DNA of 64,000 nt from contig JAHREC010000018.1 in the NCBI GenBank assembly GCA_020081605.1, forward strand, positions 1,240,001 through 1,304,000, written 5' to 3'. This DNA comes from Albifimbria verrucaria. Its lineage: Eukaryota > Ascomycota > Sordariomycetes > Hypocreales > Stachybotryaceae. A program made the translations under genes and the position numbers. The notes under the pieces were generated by a model. It saw only the letters and a list, made by a program, of their open reading frames with translations. It had not been told where the DNA came from and made no database searches. Below, piece after piece: positions 12,037 through 22,956 of the stretch; the stretch's first letter is position 1; the number at the start of each line of letters is the position of its first letter.

Positions 12037-13205
12037 TTATATTGCGATATCCGCCCTATTTTTGTTGAGCGTCTCCAATAATGTACATGCTTGGCATATA
12101 GCCTGGCTTGACATATAGCCACACTTGACACACTGACCGAGCGTCTGCCGCGGACCAGTTTTCTGCTCCTTGGACCGTCGATCTCGCAGTGGCAACTTGA
12201 CGACATCTTGAGGTTCCGACAGTGAAGAAGTCGTGATCTCCGTCTCCAGAGCTTGCACCCTGACTTCGTCTGCAGTTCGGCTTCCATCTGAGCCAGTTCG
12301 TTACCTGACGTACGTCCATTTGCTGATCCACATCCTCCTATCCCCTCCGCCGGGTCGCAGGCGCAGGCATTCTGGCCCTTGTCGGGTGTCAACCGAGCCA
12401 AATCCTCGCCACTGCGTACAATATCCAAGATGGCGCTTGGCCGTACCTTCTCCAGGTTCTTGATTAGACTGCGTGCCGTTCCTCGGAACGCCTCTGGACT
12501 ATATATGCATTCAGTGCTGAAGTAGTCTAGCTTCTTGTGGTGAGCATAGAGCACAATCTCCTTTTCGTATGCATATTTGAGAGGTTTGCTCCTTTTAACC
12601 TCGCTAGTGGAGTCGCCAGTGACAATACTTGTGCTTCGGGCTAGACGGGATAGATCTCCGCGAAGAAGGTTCATCAGGACGGTCTCGGCCACATCATCTG
12701 CGTTGTGTCCAGTCACAACATGCTTGATCTGCAACATCTTGGCGCCGCGGTCAAGAGCCTGGCGTCTGAAGACACCACAATAGGTGCAGTTTCCTTCTTT
12801 CCGATAGTGTCCACGACCTGGTCCATGGTCCAGCCATACAACTGGTCATAGCCTACTATCTTCAGAGGCATATCATATTGCACAGCATTCCGCTTCACTG
12901 TTTCCAGGAGTCGTCTCGATATCCTTTGATGCCTTCATCAATACTGAGAAGTACAAGGTCCAGTCCATAGTTGTGTCGCTCGTTCAAAGTTTTGAGTACG
13001 GACGCCAGAACAGTAGAATCTTTTCCTCCAGATGCTCCTATCGCCACCCTCTCGCCGGGAAAGAAAAGATTAGAAGAAATAATAGTGTGATGGACTTCGT
13101 CTTCAAATACTGTAAGAAAGCATTCTCGGCAAAGCTTATGATGATTTTTGGCCGCTTGACCACGGCTCTGTTATTCTGGCATTTTACACAGACGGCTGGA
13201 GGCAT
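12037..13205 (-). CDS. NCS6: Cytoplasmic tRNA 2-thiolation protein 1 (Ncs6/CTU1)
   Basis: ATP-dependent thiolase that, with Ncs2/CTU2 and the Urm1 relay, makes the 2-thio group of wobble uridine in cytosolic tRNAs. Seen in order from ATG 13205: N-terminal zinc ribbon ([15 protein letters not shown], then LCRECF); the PP-loop [21 protein letters not shown]; the [17 protein letters not shown] motif; [33 protein letters not shown]; and a C-terminal zinc finger (CVKCGYMSS, then ICQAC). Four frame breaks, near 13145-13149, 12907, 12793 and 12258, are each cured by a single base in a homopolymer. Stop at 12037. It converges with NDUFA1 and diverges from the eL8 gene. Confidence 0.93.
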
Positions 13206-13593
13206 GATTCCTACAAGCAAGGGTTGAGGCGATACGCTGTTGTTGACTCAACTTCAAGATTGAGGCGCCCATGTAGATCGATAAGGCAAAGGCACGAACG
13301 GTACTTGAGCTAAACCCATTTCATCCATCACATGTCCCATAAAAAGTGCCTAGAAAAATGAACTGGCCTCTGGCTTATGTAACGCAGCACCGGCCTCTTT
13401 TTTTTTCTCCCCTTCCGCTCAACCAAAGCAATCCCAAAAGGCAAGGTGGGGCCCTTTCCACACGCGATAGCCCTAATTTTTATTCACCACCTGAAAAAGA
13501 TCTAGGTCTCTCTTTCTTTGATTTTTATCCGCAACCTCAACCGCATCACGGAACTTGCTCCTCAACCCCGAGCAACAACACCCAATTTCCAAG
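13206..13593. promoter_or_regulatory. Divergent promoter NCS6 / eL8 ribosomal protein gene
   Basis: About 390 bp. The side nearest the eL8 start is pyrimidine-rich with T and CT runs (13390-13560), as is common in fungal ribosomal protein promoters. No specific binding site can be assigned. Confidence 0.4.
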
Positions 13594-14726
13594 ATGGTAA
13601 GTGTGTGACAAAACCATCTGGACTCTAATGTCAGCTTGTAAATCAGCTGCGCTTCGGCGCAATTGATGCTCCACCGTCGCCAGCGACGTGTTGGATATTC
13701 CGCCTGATTGTTCTTCGTGAACCAGGTGAAGAACTGGCTGGAGACACCGCCTGTGCCTAAACGCCTGGCCGTGTCTCGTTAGAGTTCAGAGAAGATCTTT
13801 TGGCTTGAGCAACTCGCTGATGACTTCTTTTCTCAATGACAGCCCCCAAGTCCGGTAAGAAGGTGGCCGCGGCCCCTTTCCTCAGGGAAAGTCTGGTGCC
13901 AAGAAGACCCTAAGGTGCGTTGATCCCATCTCGCCGACGACTTTTCGACGCTGACTCTGTTGCAGAACCCTCTCATCGAGAAGCGCTCCCGCAACTTCGG
14001 TGTTGGCCAGGACATCCAGCCCAAGCGCAACCTGTCCCGCATGGTGAAGTGGCCCGAGTATGTCCGCCTCCAGCGCCAGAAGAAGATCCTGCAGATGCGT
14101 CTCAAGGTCCCTCCTGCTCTTGCTCAGTTCCAGCACGTCCTCGACCGCAACACTGCTGCCCAGGCCTTCAAGCTGCTCAACAAGTACCGCCCTGAGACCA
14201 AGCCTGAGAAGAAGGAGCGTCTCCTCAAGGAGGCTACCGCCATTAAGGAGGGCCAGAAGAAGGAGGACGTCAGCAAGAAGCCCTACACCGTCAAGTACGG
14301 TCTGAACCACGTTGTTGGTCTGATCGAGAACAAGAAGGCCTCTCTTGTCCTGATCCCCAACGATGTCGACCCCATTGAGCTGGTCGTCTTCCTGCCCGCT
14401 CTCTGCAAGAAGATGGGTGTCCCCTACGCCATCGTCAAGGGCAAGGCCCGTCTCGGAACCGTTGTCCACAAGAAGGTATGTTGAGTGAGAACCACTTTTG
14501 AAAGACCTTAGCTAATGAAGAATAGACCGCCGCTGTCCTCGCTCTTACTGAGGTCCGCTCGGAGGACAAGTCTGAGCTTTCCAAGCTGGTTTCCGCCATC
14601 AAGGACGGTTTCCTGGAGAAGCACGAGACTGCCCGCAGGCAGTGGGGTGGTGGCATCATGGGCGCCAAGGCCCAGATGCGCATTGCCAAGAAGCAAAAGG
14701 CTCTTGAGGCCGCTACCAAGATCTAA
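13594..14726 (+). CDS. 60S ribosomal protein eL8 (L7Ae family, RPL8)
   Basis: Structural protein of the large cytosolic ribosomal subunit, L7Ae/L30e fold. Exon 1 is just the ATG (13594-13596), followed by a 246-bp intron to 13842. Exon 2 (13843-13914) carries the basic N-terminus; further introns are 13915-13965 and 14476-14525. The core reads [58 protein letters not shown] and [20 protein letters not shown], with the L7Ae signature, and ends at TAA 14724-14726. Exon 2 needs one extra C in each of three runs (13843-13847, 13880-13881, 13908-13910) to stay in frame, three apparent losses in 70 bp of an essential gene. No snoRNA could be supported in intron 1. Confidence 0.93.
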
Positions 14727-15504
14727 GCGGTCAAATACCCGTTATGCATTGGGATTTGGGGTTCAACGGTGTTGCAGGATTCATTCAGGACATGAAAATG
14801 ATTGATATTTCCGGCCAAGACCTGGCTCCCGTATCGGTGACTGGCTTTCCGGCCTGCATAAAAAGCTTTTTAGCTCCTTCATGAATGTTCGTATCAAGTG
14901 ACTTCAAATTAATGTTTCGTCGACCCTGTTTGCCTCACCCAACCCGGGGTTTACTTCAACAGTAGCATAGTGTACTACTCATTACGTATAATGGGTCCAA
15001 CCTGGCAATATGGTCCTAGACCATGACGCTAGCCATCCAATTTTGATTGCTTTGTTAATTGTAGCTTGACTTGCCAAGAGTAACAGTTCCAATATCAGTA
15101 ATTACTGCTCGGCTTCAGAGTGTGTTAGTAGCAAAATGCAGTAATTTGCGTGGATCCTCTCATGTGTGCAACCAAAGACGTTATGGAAGCTGAGTCAAGA
15201 GCTTGAGGCTATGGCGCATGTCTCTGAAAAGCCACTAGCTGATCCTTCAGGCTGTTATCTCCTATTCAGAAAGTAAAGTAAAGTAAAATGATGCGTAACA
15301 ACTGCCATAGATTTTGTCTAACTAGCTGTGCTCTACAGCACGGCGGGCATTCATAGGAAACCCGGCCATCCCAAAGAACCGCTATCCCCACAGTCACGCC
15401 AGCAGAAAGTCATTAGATCATCAATCGCGAGCTTGCAAACACTGCGCAGAAGCCACTAATGGGTCCCTCAAGCATCGCCGCACTCTTCAGATCTTGCAAA
15501 CAAT
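14727..15504. other. Intergenic, convergent eL8 / NTF2
   Basis: About 780 bp between convergent genes. It holds a short AAGTAAAGTAAAGTAA run near 15270 and nothing else that I can interpret. Confidence 0.55.
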
Positions 15505-16192
15505 CTAGTACACCAGCTTGAAAAGATCGTTGAAGACGAAGTACTGGCCGTTAGGGTCCCGTGCGAGCTGGAAAGTCTGGGTGTAGTTCATCGGGCGCTC
15601 CTCCTCATCAACCTGAGGGGTGGCATGTCAGTCAAATGTGATATGTGGAGGCAACGAGAGACGTACCAGCAGCTGGCCAGTGACGAGGATGATGATGCCA
15701 CCATCGACCATGGTAGGCTGAGCATCAAGAGTAGCGACCTGGTGCTTGACCTTCTCGAAGGGCAGGGACTATTGTTCACACAAAGCGCCGAATCAGTATA
15801 AAAGCTTCCAGTGGGAAAGAGACGGAAACCATACGGAGAGCTTCTCTACGATAGCGGTGGCGCTGAGGACGGAAGCGGACTCGAAGGTGAGCATAGACTG
15901 CTCGCGCTGTATCCAAAGTAAGCAACCACAGTCGTTTTCCAGGGGTTATGATTATGCGTGACGCACGTAGAGAGCAGCGAGTCCCTTGCGGTCGGTGTCA
16001 AAGGTGTTGTAGTAGAACTCAACGAATTGCTCTATAGGGCGCAGAGGCCAGTCAGGACCGAGTCTGCGGAATACAAGCGGGCGCGATTGAACATACTAGC
16101 AACGTCCTCGAAGTCTATGCGCGCATGCGGTTTTAGTTATCACAAACGCCTCGCGAGGGGTCAGGAGCTCCGAGTAACGTACTGTTGGCCAT
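15505..16192 (-). CDS. NTF2: Nuclear transport factor 2
   Basis: Carries RanGDP into the nucleus by binding FG nucleoporins and RanGDP; homodimeric. The joined exons encode 124 residues, the normal family length: MANNFEDVAKQFVEFYYNTF, then DRKGLAALYREQSMLTFES, LPFEKVKHQVATLDAQP, GGIIILVTGQLLVDEEERPM and NYTQTFQLARDPNGQYFVFN. Six exons on the minus strand: 16183-16192 (10 nt), 16097-16114 (18 nt), 15967-16031, 15835-15906, 15667-15768 and 15505-15612. All junctions are GT-AG and the total is 375 nt with no frame break. The second exon encodes only six residues, so simple gene finders may lose it. Confidence 0.94.
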
Positions 16193-16990
16193 CTTGACGG
16201 TTGGTTGGCGGAAGAAACCTGTGTGTTTTGTGGTAAAGAGAGTGATCTGAGAGCTAGTGAAGCTTCCGAGGACGATTCAAAAACGGAATGTCTGAGTGTG
16301 TGAGTCGCAAAGTCTACCCAACGAGGCTGCGCAAGACAACAGAGGGGGAGAAGAGGGTAGAATAATCAGGTAGGCAATGGTGGGGTTGAGGGCACAGTGC
16401 AGACTTGGGCACCGCAGCATGTCGTGCAGGGTGACGTGCGCCTTAGGGCAGCCAGAGTTGGCACTGTACGACCCGTTTGCTAAATAAATGGCGGGCTCCA
16501 TGATGCGTCTGCGAAATGATGGGTATGCAAGTAACCGTCATAGCGCCCATACAAAACTGCACCTAATTTTAAAAATATTTTGTTTTGCCAGAAGCTACAA
16601 CAACATCTCTTTGTCAATGCAAAGACTCGGACAGCGCCAGCGCCTCTGTCCTAGGCCAGAATGATGGTTCATGCTTGGAGCATTAGCATTGCCTTGCTAG
16701 TACATGTGTGAATGGCAACATCTTCTTGCTGGCAGCTGAACTCAATGGTAAGTTCTTACATATTTTCTTCTCGTTCCCTTGGGAGTTTTTACGACTCCCA
16801 ACCTCAACATGATGACACATACTTCTTAAGAACGGCCAACTGAATTCTCGTGTGGACCTTCATTTTATCAAGCTCAACAGTCTGACTTCACAATGCATTA
16901 TCTTTTCTCTTTCATCATAACATTCGTTGTGTAACGGGTGCTAACATGGCTCCGCTTCTAGGTCAATTCACTCGTACAGCTCGCTCTAAC
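16193..16990. other. Intergenic, NTF2 promoter and 3' side of beta-lactamase-like gene
   Basis: About 800 bp. AT-rich around 16560-16580. No gene seen. Confidence 0.55.
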
Positions 16991-18695
16991 CTAAGCCTCC
17001 CTCTTGTAAATGGCCAAACCCTCGCTTGCGCCTCTCATGGCATTGTACCAGTTGATCTCAAGCGTCTCGACTTTACCGTTAGCGCCAACGTTGAATTTTG
17101 CGCCGTGTGCTCCCTGGAAGAATTTGCTTGGGCTCGACGGTATTGTCTGATAACACACCCAGTGATCCCCTGAGATGTGATGAAAGCTTAGCCGGTACCG
17201 CCATGCCATCTCGTCGCGGTCGACAACAAGTATCTTCTGGTCTGCCTTTTCTGGATGTGGCTCTTCTCGAAGGTTTATTGTTCCATACCCGGGGTGGCTG
17301 TATGTGCCTTTCAAGTGACCTATGTCGAGCGTTGGTGGCAGAGGCGGGTCGGCGCGGTCGGGATATACATTCTTGAGCGCATCCTTATTTATGCTCTCGA
17401 ACTTCTCGACGCTTTCCTTCCATCTGGATTGTGTTAGTCTGAAAGTAAACAAATCGTAAGATACCAGGGTTGTAGCTTACTTGGCCGCAGCACTGTAGCG
17501 CCCCTCAGTCGGCTCGCCAAGCTTGTCCTGGATAAGGCGCCATATGATGATATCCTGGACAGCGTTGGAAGTCACAGATGTGTTGGAGAAAGCAGCAACA
17601 CCGAACTTGAGGTCTGGGACCCAATAAGTCTGAGCACCGAACGCATGCATTCCTCCGCTGTGGTTATAGACGGCATGGCCCTTAAACACGGCCCTCTGCC
17701 AACCAAGCCCGTATGCCTCCGCATCAAAGGGCGGTGGCGCAACGCGAGTAAGGATGCGTGGTGTTTTAATATCCTCGTGGGTCTTCTTAGAAAATGGCTC
17801 GGCCTCGTCCAAAAGACATTTCAACCACTTGGCGTAATCAGCTGCAGTCGAGAGGATGGCTCCAGCTCCGCTTGAGTCAAAAGTTTCCATGTACGGCGTG
17901 TCCTTGAACGTCTCCGTCTCTTCATCCCAGTAGTAACCCATGGCGAAGTGGTTCGGTCCATTCTTCGCATCTTCAAGCTCAAAGAACGTCGAGTCCATCT
18001 TCAACGGGTCCCATAGCAGCTCCTTTAGGGTAGCACCAAGACTCTTGCCGGTCAAAGTCTCGACCACATAAGACAGCACAATGTACATCTGGTTATTGTA
18101 CGAAAACTGGGCTCTCGGCTCCATGGTGTACGGCAAGTTCCTAAGGTTGCGCACCGTGTCCCTGGTTGTGACATTCTTGCCATTCCTTTCACGAAAGCTG
18201 GCTACGTCAAAGGCCGACATGCCAGTGCGGTGACAGATGGCGTCCTCGAGCGTGAGGTGCTTGGTAGCCCACTCATCCTGGAGCACAAAATCATCGGGGA
18301 TGATGGACGAGATTAGCGTAGCCCAGCCCTTTGCCAGAGCTGGGTATTTACCCGAGTCTATTAAATGGGAGATGGCGGCTCCTAGCTGGGCCTTGGTTGT
18401 GGAGGCGCCGTACCACACGGTGTCTGGAGTTGCAGGGGTATCAGGAAACGTAGCAATGCCATATCCCTAAGTTTTCATTGTGAGCGCAATATTCTCAGCC
18501 AAAACTGCAGCAAACCAACCTCGGTGTAAGTCTCACCGCCATCAATGACAGCAATGGACATTCCAGGAACCTTCCATTCGTCCAACGTCTCCTTCACGAA
18601 ATCCCCAAACTCTTTAGTAAGAGGGTTGCCGTTCAGCTTGCCGGCCGCTTCCCCTCAGCCGGCACCGACACGGTAGGAGTGTTTGTTTCAGTCAT
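16991..18695 (-). CDS. Class C beta-lactamase-like serine hydrolase
   Basis: Member of the beta-lactamase/penicillin-binding-protein fold family, which in fungi acts mainly as esterases or amidases; substrate unknown. From ATG 18695: VPGMSIAVIDGG (entry strand), the nucleophile motif S-T-T-K in WYGASTTKAQ, the second motif Y-N-N in FSYNNQMYIV, and HSGG in place of the KTG triad. After an intron at 17439-17480 comes a C-terminal beta-rich tail of about 150 residues (LKGTYSHPGYGTINL), as in lipocalin-like extensions of this family. A further intron lies at 18467-18519. One frame break near 18645 (GGCAAG, probably GGCCAAG) separates the first 20 residues from the rest. No signal peptide is seen, so it is probably cytosolic. 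Stop at 16991. Confidence 0.83.
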
Positions 18696-19721
18696 TCTTA
18701 CGAATAAGTAGGATAGTCTTCTTCCACAAAGTATAAGACACGGGGCTTGAAGGAGCCATTATGATTTCCAGTCGACTCTACCAGGCTATTTAAGCATGGC
18801 ACATGGCTGGGCCCTCCAAAGGACCCCTCAAATGAGCACCCCACTAGATGGTTGACACTATGCAAAAGTCCTCTTACCACGCCTGGCCAACCGTGGCTTG
18901 CGTAAGGATATTCGTAAGGGCACCATGCGTCTCACGCAAAAGGCCGCGAGCCCCTTCGAGGTTGGCGTCACCAGGCCACTCTATTGGCCAGGAAGTTGAA
19001 CAACTGCAGAGCTACGACATTGCTGTGTCAGCTACTGTCTAAACAACAATATCCATTTGTGTTGATCTCGGTTTGCTCCTGCATTTACGAATCACCAAGG
19101 GGCAAGGTCATACCGGGAAATTCTCACGAGCAGGGCTTGGCGACGTTTGCCGGATGACTCCTTCGGCGTCACCTTGCAACTGTACCAGTCAACTAGTATA
19201 TTTCTTCAGCACCCCTAGCCAGGGCTTTGAACTACAGGCAGGGACATTGTCATGGCTCAAGTGCTTAGGTACTTGACGGCTCCAAGAACACCGCTATACA
19301 ATCGCCAATAATGACATCCAGGGGTTCCCAAGATGGCCGACCGTTATTTCTATGCAGGCCTCCTGAGCCTATGTAACGTAACGCAAGTCGCTGGTAAATG
19401 GCTTGCGTAACCTAAAGGGTTAAATGTAGACATGCTTGATACCACATCCGTCTGGCTCCTAAACCATGTCTCCTCCAGCTCTAACAAAATCGACGACGGT
19501 ATCTGACTTCATGTCCTATCCACGCACACCCCAGGCTGCTATGTTGTTTGTTTCTAAAGTTTCCGAGATGGGCATTTGGTGCCGAATCGTCATCAAGTGG
19601 GCCTCACAGCTCGTCCCTTTTTCGGCAGCAACTATGATGCTTCGTGAAATCGACGCATCTAATAAGGCTGGATGCGGGTCTCCGACCACAGCTTCCACTG
19701 TCTGACAAGTTACTCCATGAA
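18696..19721. other. Intergenic, about 1 kb
   Basis: No ORF with protein-like features. A short inverted pair, ACGCAAG and CTTGCGT, lies near 19380-19412 and could form a hairpin; its meaning is unknown. Confidence 0.5.
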
Positions 19722-21585
19722 TCATAGCTCTTCCTCCTCTTCCGTCTTCTTCATCGGCGTAGCCGCCTCGCCTTGCTGAGGTGATGTGCTTGGGGCGCCG
19801 GAAATCGTAGAGTCAAGTGCAGCACTTAGACTTTGTGCCGCCGAGAATCTATCACCAGCGTTGGTCTGGTCGATGCTAGGTCGGGCCTTCTTCAGCGGAC
19901 TTCCCAACAGACCCTCAGGGGCGCATCTCCGATTTTGTTATTAGAAGATGAGTCGGACGCAGCAGAGTTGGCGTTCAAGGCGGCTGCGGGTGACAGAGTT
20001 GTGGCGTTGCTAGTGGATGGCGCAGCGTCTTGCTTGGCGATTCCATCAGGATCAGCCGAATGCGCCCTCTTGAGCTGTTTTCTTGGGTCAGTCGGCACAA
20101 CAACAAAGGGCATTGAAAACATTACTTACGTGAATTCGGTCGACTCCTCAGCGAGCTCTCCTTGAAGAGGAGTGTCATCTCCGCTTGCTCGTTTACCATC
20201 GTCCTTGGAATACAGCTCTTCCATCTTCTCGAGGGCTTCGCTATCGTCGTCATCTTCGTCACTGTCATCAGCAATATTTCCATTGCTCTTCTTTCTGGCT
20301 TTTCGTCGACGGAGAGCCTCCGAGTCCTGATCGCGAAACGCAGTGAAGCCTACTGTGCCACCGGCCTTTAGTGGACCCAGGTTGGAAAAGTCCAGCTGGC
20401 CTGACCGCCTCTTTGCAGACCCCGGAGTGGCTTGTTGGTTTTTAGAGGACTGGAGAACGCCAATCTTCTGTAATTGTCCTGTGAACATAGTTAGACATAC
20501 GTTGGCCTTTACAAACGAACAAACAAACAAACAAACTAGCGACTTACTCTCGCCTCGGTAGAAGAAGGTGAAGGTTGCAAACGGCTTGTCTGGACCATCA
20601 ATGGTGGTCACAGTCTGCGTGCTGATTGTTTTGGGATCAAGTGTCTTAGGCTTCGCGAAACTTGTGGTGTGCTCCACGTCGGCATCCAGGTTGGCACCGT
20701 CTTTGTTCGCTTCGTCCTCATCACCGTCGTGGGCATCAAACTGGGGCGAGTACTCGCCCTTCTTGATTTCGCCTGATGCCAGCACACGGAACATGGCCAC
20801 CTTGATCTGGCCGGTGGCCTCGGGGGCTCATCATCGTCAGAGGACCAAGAGTCGGAGTCATCGAAGACTGCCTCGATCGGTGAGTGGTCGTCGGCTCCAT
20901 AGCGTAGGGTGTCCCTGCGTTTGCCTGACCTTTGCTCCACATCCATGCCAGAGTTACCTTCCAGTCGCTGAATTTGTCGCCGCCGACGACGCTCGAACTT
21001 TTGGCGGCGTTTCTCGAGCTTCTCGGCGGCATCGTGGCCCTGCAGATCAAGACCATTCAGCCAACGCTCGAGCCCGACCTCTCGGAAGAGGAATTCGCGC
21101 TCAGCCAAGCCACCGCCCTCAGATTCAGGAACCTGAACCCATCTACTGTTGACCCAGGTCTCCTCGCCAGGTCGTAGCAGGGTAGCTACCTCCTCCTTGG
21201 CTCGACCGTCGAAGTAGATATAGGCGGCAATCGTCTCGTTCTCGGAGTTGGTCATGGGAACATAGGGGCTGACGGAGCCCGACAGCTTGTTACGCTCATT
21301 GGAAGAGCCACCTTGCAGGCCGCCGACAAACTGCGGTTTCGGGTAGGGGTTGCTGTCGGTGGGCTTTGGGGTCGAGTAGGGAACGGGCAAGCCAGGGGTG
21401 AGCAAAGTGATGGATATAGCAAACTTGGCAGGTTCGGGCTTGTTCGAATCGCCGCTCAGCTCGGGTTGGGGAACGGGTATGTAAGTGCTGATGCGTGAGA
21501 GGCGCGACTGCTTCTGCATGCCATATTCGGGCAGCGGGGCAGAGTTGGCGTGAATGCTCACCGCAAGGCCCTTGAAGCAGGGCAT
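19722..21585 (-). CDS. DUF7918-like nuclear protein, function unknown
   Basis: Starts MPCFKGLAVSIHANSAPLPEYG and continues as a beta-rich N-terminal domain (CLEVE-like cores: AAYIYFDGRAKEEVATLLRP, WVQVPESEGG). A basic stretch KLEKRRQKFERRRRRQIQRL, a putative nuclear localisation signal, an acidic DDSDSWSSDDDEPP segment and a disordered Ser/Ala-rich C-terminus ending KKTEEEEEL follow. The overall pattern resembles the fungal DUF7918 family, from memory of the family. Introns at 20479-20547 and 20082-20129. Frame breaks near 20822 (C5 in gene sense) and 19917 (C4) are each restored by one C. An in-frame ATG also exists at 21612. No catalytic motif is visible. Confidence 0.65.
20518..20535. repeat. 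AAAC tetranucleotide repeat inside an intron
   Basis: Four to five AAAC units in the first intron of the DUF7918-like gene, near its donor site. Confidence 0.75.
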
Positions 21586-22956
21586 GGTGAGGCGTGGGGA
21601 GTGCCCGAGCAAGTGGTGGCTGGCGCAGACTCGTCGGGGGACGGAGGAGCGAGTCGGATCTCCAGTTGGGAGAGGGAGATGGTGGGAGGTGGGAGACAGG
21701 CGGTGGAGGACGACGCTTTTGGTGGTGCTAGTTCGGGAGGCTATGTACTGGCTTCAGCAGCCAGCCATCTCCCAGGGGGTCGACGCCTGCTAAAGGTGAG
21801 GAGGAAAGAATGGGGACGAGGGACGAGGGACCAGGAGGGCGAACGAGCAGCCGTCGCTTAGGGTCCCGTCAAGGAGCGACTGGAGACACCAGATGTGCAG
21901 CCAAGAGAAGAAGCCCGGGATAGCACTATGTGAGAGGAAGTGAGGTGTAGGTGTATGTGAGGTGAGTTGCTGTAACTGCCCATGTGAGACACAAGGCTAG
22001 AGAGGTACTGCCTACCTCAGCTTTACCCCAGGCCTGGGCAGCGAGGTACTATGTACCCGATACCAGCGGCTACGGTGGTGGAGGTGCGGGAGAAGGGCGT
22101 ACCGCTGGGTCCCGCCGCACTCGGATCATCCAGTTGATCCGCGCCATCTGATAGCGCTTCGCTTTGTTTCCTGGCTCACCTTGTGCTGTCCTTGTCGTCT
22201 TGTGCGGGACAATGAAGCGGGAAGCGATGAATCACGACTTAGCTTGCACAGGCGTGAACTTTGACTTGTGGAACCAGGCCCGGGTCAGCCGCCCATTCTG
22301 TTGATTATCTTTGTGTCGCCGCGACCTAATTTTCCTTGGTAACACATCGACCTGTCCCATGTGACAGGTTTTGAATACTTGGAGAACCTATGACTAGTCC
22401 CTTCGTTCTCATCAGTTATTGAACGAGAGTCCCTTTTTATTTTCTTTTTCATTACGGGTTGTCGAACAAGCCAGAATTTTAAAATTAAAACCCAAGACCG
22501 CTATACATAACAGAGTGTTTGTCTACCGAGGTATACATCTAATTTTACTTTGAAATAGCCATGGCAACAGCTGCAGGACATAAATGTACACTCGTTAAAT
22601 AACCGTCGCATTCGATGTTATACCAACCAACCACCTACCCTACAGCCACATTCACTCAGGAGAACCAATACACCACCCACCATACCTCCCTACCTCATTG
22701 TGTATTGCATCATTGTGGTGGAGCCCAGGAAGTGAACCAACATGACACGCGAGTGGGGGTCATTCACTACCTGATGGGTGATGATCCAACATCACGAGGA
22801 AAGATTCTCTCCGATGTGATGATCAGATGCCAACTTGAGAACAACACCTTGCCCTGCTGCCCATCACATTCCGACGAGCGTCATTTGTCACATACATAGT
22901 ACAAGCCATAGCTCAACAACATAATCAGTCGTATTGAACCCGTCCAAGACTAAATT
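21586..22956. other. Intergenic, about 1.4 kb
   Basis: Upstream region of the DUF7918-like gene and downstream region of the LITAF gene. Contains GGTACC-type short palindromes near 22000-22055. Small ORFs here lack protein-like composition. Confidence 0.5.

Noticed and set aside
13825..13842. C/D-box snoRNA in eL8 intron 1
   Set aside because: A TGATGA word is present, but it sits at the acceptor and no matching D box or guide region is found.
16991..18695. True antibiotic-resistance beta-lactamase
   Set aside because: Fold motifs match, but fungal members are generally esterases or amidases and no secretion signal is seen.
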